This document shows positions 36,521 through 40,935 of a stretch of 40,935 nucleotides of DNA, one piece after another. The position numbers and the translations under genes are program-made. Within the stretch, counting starts at the first letter, position 1, and each line of letters opens with the position of its first letter. The stretch lies in NCBI GenBank assembly GCA_014237365.1, contig JABZFQ010000286.1, positions 1-40,935 on the forward strand, in the 5' to 3' direction. The notes below the pieces were generated by a model. It was not told where the DNA came from. It ran no database searches and worked only from the letters and a program-made list of their open reading frames with translations. The DNA is from Desulfobacteraceae bacterium (GTDB lineage Bacteria; Desulfobacterota; Desulfobacteria; Desulfobacterales; ETH-SRB1).

Positions 36521-38914
36521 TGCCCCACTGCCCTTAAGCTTAAAGCCCTCAATTACAACTGGCAGTACCTCATCCATATGTTTTACAGGAATGAATTTGA
36601 TTTTACGCTTTACATTTGAGGGAAGTTCTACAATATCCTTTTTATTCTTTTCAGGAATTAGTACAGTACAAATTCCAGCTCTCAAAGCACCCAAAGCTTT
36701 TTCTTTCAAGCCTCCTATCGGAAGGACTCTTCCTCTAAGCGTAATTTCTCCAGTCATAGCAATATCCTTGCTGACCGGCTTATTGGTCAGAACAGAAATG
36801 AGGGCGGTAGCCATAACAATTCCTGCAGAAGGACCATCTTTTGGTATCGCACCGGCCGGGACATGTATGTGCACATCAAAATTCTCAAGAAAATTTTCTT
36901 TTAATCCAAAAGAAGAAAGATTTGCTCTGGCGTAACTTACAGCAGCGCGGGCAGATTCCTGCATTACCTCCCCGAGCTGCCCGGTAATAATCAAGTCACC
37001 CTTGCCTTGCATTAAAGATGCCTCCACATACAGGACCTCTCCACCGGCATGAGTCCATGCAAGCCCGATAGATACTCCAACCTGACTCTCCTGCTGATCC
37101 ATCTCAGGATAATATTTGTGTACACCTAGATACTTATGCAAATTTGTCCTTGTAATATTAAAAGGACCTTTTTCTTTTTCAGCTATCTTACGTGCCACCT
37201 TGCGACATATTGCCCCAAGCTCACGTTCAAGATTCCTCAAACCTGCCTCAGATGTGTATTCATTTATAATCTGGAGCAATGCATTCGGACTGATGGAAAT
37301 ATTCTTTGGCTTTAAGCCGTTTTCCTTAATCTGACGCGGCAGAAGATGCATCTCAGTAATAACCTTCTTTTCCTCCTCAGTGTATCCTGAAAGATTAATA
37401 ACTTCCATTCTGTCAAGAAGTGCTGAAGGGATTGTATCTGTTAAATTGGCGGTAAGTATAAACATTACCTTGGAAAGATCAAAAGGTAAGTTCAGGTAGT
37501 GATCACTGAATTCAAAGTTTTGCTCCGGATCAAGAGCTTCTAATAAAGCAGAAGAAGGATCGCCTCGAAAATCAGAGCCCACTTTGTCAATCTCATCCAT
37601 CATAAAAACAGGGTTGTTTGAGCCGCATTGCTTCAAACTCTGTAGTATACGACCAGGCATTGACCCTATATATGTGCGGCGATGGCCTCTAATTTCTGCT
37701 TCATCTCGAATTCCACCGAGAGAAATACGGACGAATTTACGCTTCATCGCATTGGCAATAGCTCTCCCCAAAGAAGTCTTCCCCACGCCGGGAGGCCCGA
37801 CAAAACATAGAATAGGACCTTTCATTTTTGGGTTTAGCCTGCGAACACTCAAATATTCAAGTATCCGATCTTTCACCTTGTACAGAGCGTAGTGATTCTT
37901 GTCCAATATTTTTTTCGCATTCAATATATCAATCACATCTTTGGTTTTTTTATCCCATGGCAGATCAACCAGCCAGTCCAGATAACTCCGTACAACTGAA
38001 GCTTCAGCAGAATCAGGATGCATCTGTTCCAGGCGCTTTAACTGCTTTGCAGCCTCTTTCCCAGCCCCCTTGGGCATTCTGGAACTCTTGATCCTTTTCT
38101 TGTAATCATCTATCTCTTCAGCTTTTTCATCATGCTCGCCCAGTTCCTTGTGGATAGCCCTAACCTGCTCTCTTAAAAAATAATCGCGCTGGCTCTTAGA
38201 AATTTCATCCTTGACATCAGATTGAATCCTTGCCTGTATCTCAGAAAGTTCAACTTCACGTGAAAGCAGGTCATTAACTTGTTTAAGACGTTCCACAGGA
38301 TCTACCAGTTCAAGCAGAACCTGTGACTCCTCAATTTTCAGTCTAAGATTAGATGATACAAGATCTGCCAGCTTGCCTGGATCATCTATGCTTTCCAGAA
38401 TGGTACCAACATCGCCGCTTAATTCTCCTCGAAAAGCCAAAATCTTCTCTGAATTCTCTCGTACATTCCTCATCAGAGCTTCAATCTCCATATTGACCGC
38501 TTCCGTCGTATTTTCTTTAATAAGTTCAGTCTTTACGCGATAATAAGCTTTGTTCCTGAGATATGTCACAATTTTTGCCTTGGCTACACCTTGCACAAGG
38601 GCTTTTACACTGCCGTCAGGCAGTTTCAACATCCGCAGAATCCGACCAACTGTTCCAATCGTGTAAATTTCATCCTTTTTAGGATCCTCAACACTCGAAT
38701 TCTTTTGCGTAACCAACAATAAATAGCCGTCTTTTATTACGGCTGCTTCCACCGCTCGCACTGATTTCTCACGACCGACGAAAAGAGGAATAAGCATCCC
38801 TGTAAAAATCACAACATCCCGTATAGGCATTAAAGGAAGAATCCCGGGTATTTTTATATCCCTTTCATCTTCTTCAATAATACTTATCAAATCATCTTTG
38901 TCTGTTTCACCCAT
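36503..38914 (-). CDS. lon: ATP-dependent protease Lon
   Basis: GPILCFVGPPGVGKTSLGRAIANAMKRKFVRISLGG, PKDGPSAGIVMATALIS. Confidence 0.98.
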   Translation of the reverse strand: MGETDKDDLISIIEEDERDIKIPGILPLMPIRDVVIFTGMLIPLFVGREKSVRAVEAAVIKDGYLLLVTQKNSSVEDPKKDEIYTIGTVGRILRMLKLPDGSVKALVQGVAKAKIVTYLRNKAYYRVKTELIKENTTEAVNMEIEALMRNVRENSEKILAFRGELSGDVGTILESIDDPGKLADLVSSNLRLKIEESQVLLELVDPVERLKQVNDLLSREVELSEIQARIQSDVKDEISKSQRDYFLREQVRAIHKELGEHDEKAEEIDDYKKRIKSSRMPKGAGKEAAKQLKRLEQMHPDSAEASVVRSYLDWLVDLPWDKKTKDVIDILNAKKILDKNHYALYKVKDRILEYLSVRRLNPKMKGPILCFVGPPGVGKTSLGRAIANAMKRKFVRISLGGIRDEAEIRGHRRTYIGSMPGRILQSLKQCGSNNPVFMMDEIDKVGSDFRGDPSSALLEALDPEQNFEFSDHYLNLPFDLSKVMFILTANLTDTIPSALLDRMEVINLSGYTEEEKKVITEMHLLPRQIKENGLKPKNISISPNALLQIINEYTSEAGLRNLERELGAICRKVARKIAEKEKGPFNITRTNLHKYLGVHKYYPEMDQQESQVGVSIGLAWTHAGGEVLYVEASLMQGKGDLIITGQLGEVMQESARAAVSYARANLSSFGLKENFLENFDVHIHVPAGAIPKDGPSAGIVMATALISVLTNKPVSKDIAMTGEITLRGRVLPIGGLKEKALGALRAGICTVLIPEKNKKDIVELPSNVKRKIKFIPVKHMDEVLPVVIEGFKLKGSGAKKVRK

Positions 38915-39137
38915 TGTTTCACCTGTTTGACCTTAGTTTCGCTTCGCTCACAATTGATCGAGTAGTTGATTGGTCGAGTCGTTCAAGGACCCTTATAAGT
39001 CGACGACTCAACCATTTTCCCACTCAACTCAGGTTTAACGATATCTGTAAATTATGTTTAAAATGTGTTAATCTAACAATATATAACATTATTTTTCTTT
39101 GACAATATCAACCTTGATTTTTTATAAAACAAACCTA

Positions 39138-39319
39138 AGGAACGTGGACGAAATAACTTCCCCAACTATGCATCACAGCTTCAGGCCGCCTTTGTTTGAT
39201 CTCAGATCACAAAATTATTGAAATAGCTCGCTATTCCTTCAACTTTTGTGATCTGAGATCAAACAAATTCGACCCAAATCTGTGCGCCTACTTGGGGAAG
39301 TTATTTCGTCCACGTTCCT
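39138..39319 (+). repeat. 184-bp palindromic family, full-length
   Basis: AGGAACGTGGACGAAATAACTTCCCC...GGGGAAGTTATTTCGTCCACGTTCCT; GCTCGC centre. Confidence 0.97.
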
Positions 39320-39388
39320 AACAAATTTTACATGACAAAAGACTATGTTTCAGGGTAATATCTCAAAAACAAACAAAGAGGGCTGAAT

Positions 39389-40156
39389 ATGTTAATCTAC
39401 CTAATTGAAATATTAATTTTTATATTTGGAATTTGTATAGGAAGTTTTATGAATGTATGCATATACAGGTTGCCCGCATCAAAATCAATTATAAATCCGG
39501 CCCGTTCTATATGCCCGAACTGCGGAAATATTATAAGATCTTATGACAATATTCCTGTTTTAAGTTATCTGTGGCTTAAAGGAAAATGCCGCCATTGTAA
39601 TTCTCCTATAGTCTTTCGTTACCTTTTGGTTGAATTGACAGGAGGTTTTTTTGCACTTTGTATATATTTCAAGTTTGGAATTACAATTGAAGCATTTGTG
39701 TACTATGCCTTAATTTCATCACTGCTTGTGATTACCTTCATTGATATTGATCATCAGATAATACCGGACGTCATTACACTTCCAAGTATACCGATCTTCT
39801 TTTTTGCATCATTTACCCTTGCAGCAATCACCTGCAAAGACTCTTTGCTGGGAATACTGGCCGGCGGCGGAAGCCTTTTATTAATTGCAGTAACATACAA
39901 CCTTCTTACTAAAAAAGAAGGCATGGGAGGTGGAGACATCAAGCTTCTGGCAATGATAGGAGCTGCCTTAGGATGGAAAGGCGTTCTCTTTACAATATTT
40001 ATTGGTTCCGCCATCGGAACTCTGGTGGGAATAGTTTTAATGTTGCGCACACGCAAAGGTTTAAAACTCGCTATTCCCTTCGGCCCGTTTCTGTCAATGG
40101 GCGCAATTATCTATATCTTCTTTGGTTCCAGTATTATAAACTGGTATCTCAAATGA
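39389..40156 (+). CDS. pilD: Prepilin leader peptidase / N-methyltransferase (A24)
   Basis: GSFMNVCIYRLP, CPNCGNIIRSYDNIPVLSYLWLKGKCRHCNSPI, FIDIDHQIIPDVITLP, GGGDIKLLAMIGAALG. Confidence 0.95.
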   Translation: MLIYLIEILIFIFGICIGSFMNVCIYRLPASKSIINPARSICPNCGNIIRSYDNIPVLSYLWLKGKCRHCNSPIVFRYLLVELTGGFFALCIYFKFGITIEAFVYYALISSLLVITFIDIDHQIIPDVITLPSIPIFFFASFTLAAITCKDSLLGILAGGGSLLLIAVTYNLLTKKEGMGGGDIKLLAMIGAALGWKGVLFTIFIGSAIGTLVGIVLMLRTRKGLKLAIPFGPFLSMGAIIYIFFGSSIINWYLK

Positions 40157-40157
40157 A

Positions 40158-40382
40158 CTACCCTGCGGCAAGCTTCGATGAATGTGCGATATGCGTAATT
40201 TCTTCCGCATGTTCCTTTTCCAGCTCATCAAGTATTTTTTCACCAGCAAATCTGCCGTACAAATTATCAACAGGCATTTTTCTTATGGGGGTAAGAACTA
40301 TATTATTTTTATTGAGGCGAACACGAAAAAAAGTTCCAGGCTCAATTTTCAGCTTGGCCCTTACCTCCTTTGGCACGACCAA
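40158..40382 (-). CDS. AbrB/SpoVT-type antitoxin-like protein, start uncertain
   Basis: VVPKEVRAKLKIEPGTFFRVRLNKNNIVLTPI; upstream in-frame sequence encodes LVTKISSKGQL without an ATG. Confidence 0.75.
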   Translation of the reverse strand: MVVPKEVRAKLKIEPGTFFRVRLNKNNIVLTPIRKMPVDNLYGRFAGEKILDELEKEHAEEITHIAHSSKLAAG

Positions 40383-40538
40383 CTGGCCTTTAGAGGATAT
40401 TTTTGTTACTAATATATCTTACCTCCCATTAGGTTTTACCTAATATAACGTAGGACAGATTTTATATCAACAGCATTTGAAACAGAAATGGAAGTTCATC
40501 GGAAAGCAGGTTTTTCAAGAACAACGATGTAAAGAATT

Positions 40539-40710
40539 GTGACTACTCACGTAGTCAGGCTGAAGCTGTTTAGACTGAAGGCTGAAGGGGTCAGAAGAGC
40601 ACGATTGCCGTACTTTAGCGGAAACATCTGATTCTTGCTCCAAACATGGCTTCAAAATGCGCTTTTTCCTAACAGTCTTCAGCCTTCAGCCTATCCACCT
40701 GAGTAGTTAC
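40539..40710. repeat. Imperfect inverted-repeat element with GTNACTACTCA ends and AGGCTGAAG arms
   Basis: GTGACTACTCACGTAGTCAGGCTGAAG...CTGAAGGCTGAAG vs CTTCAGCCTTCAGCCTATCCACCTGAGTAGTTAC. Confidence 0.65.
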
Positions 40711-40911
40711 ATAATATTTTTCTTGTCGATCTTTTTTATTTTTGGTATTTAAGCGGTCAACCGTATAATTACTTGTTCACGAGTGGGCAGAACTGAAAAG
40801 ATTGGGGTCAAACCTTAGATTGGGGTCAAACCTTGATTATTATAATAAAGGGCTTGGGACTTGCCTTGACTTCCATAATTGGAAATTGTAGGCTCACCTT
40901 TAAGACGTGTA

Positions 40912-40934
40912 GCTGAGGGTTTTTCTCCCTCAGC
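40912..40934. terminator. Stem-loop at window edge (possible terminator)
   Basis: GCTGAGGG-TTTTTCT-CCCTCAGC; following sequence not in window. Confidence 0.45.
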
Positions 40935-40935
40935 C

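Noticed and set aside
36459-36935. Plus-strand ORF MWSFPLSHFLTFSLSHFLTFF...
   Set aside because: Translation of the octamer repeat and antisense to lon.
161-39319. Palindromes as integron attC sites
   Set aside because: They separate housekeeping genes on both strands and in both orientations, and no integron integrase is visible; ends do not show the attC core layout.
40799-40835. Direct repeat AGATTGGGGTCAAACCTT x2
   Set aside because: Only two adjacent copies; a link to REP/RAYT-type elements could not be supported without the downstream sequence.

Overview
This 41-kb window looks like a chromosomal segment of a sulfate-reducer-like Desulfobacterota genome; the lineage is inferred from gene content and style and was not verified. 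It carries about 28 supportable CDSs. From left to right: three multiheme c-type cytochromes (12, 6 and 6+1 haem motifs; the last two are paralogs with an OmcS-like motif layout); a TMTC-like membrane protein with three tandem TM+TPR paralogs; ccdA; proC; yggT; divIVA; pilT/pilU; a zinc-ribbon/degenerate receiver protein; coaX; folP; ftsH; tilS; an SRP RNA gene; grpE; dnaK; a U32 peptidase; a TPR-SH3 protein; a DacB/PBP4-like protein; folE2; rpoZ; greA; asd; leuB-like; pssA; psd; tsaB; lon; pilD; and an orphan AbrB-like antitoxin. The most striking feature is non-coding: a roughly 184-bp near-perfect palindrome (termini AGGAACGTGGACGAA-WTAACTTCCCC) present in 13 full-length copies plus at least 7 truncated copies or terminus remnants, in both orientations. 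It occupies about 7% of the window and in several places supplies stop or start regions of host genes. Several other inverted-repeat families are interleaved with it: a 149-bp MITE-like element with 17-bp perfect TIRs and an 8-bp TSD, a ~314-bp element with TGAGACCTTTG ends, a 30-bp perfect inverted repeat shared between loci, and GGTTCA-type heptamer hairpins. No transposase, CRISPR array or tRNA was seen.
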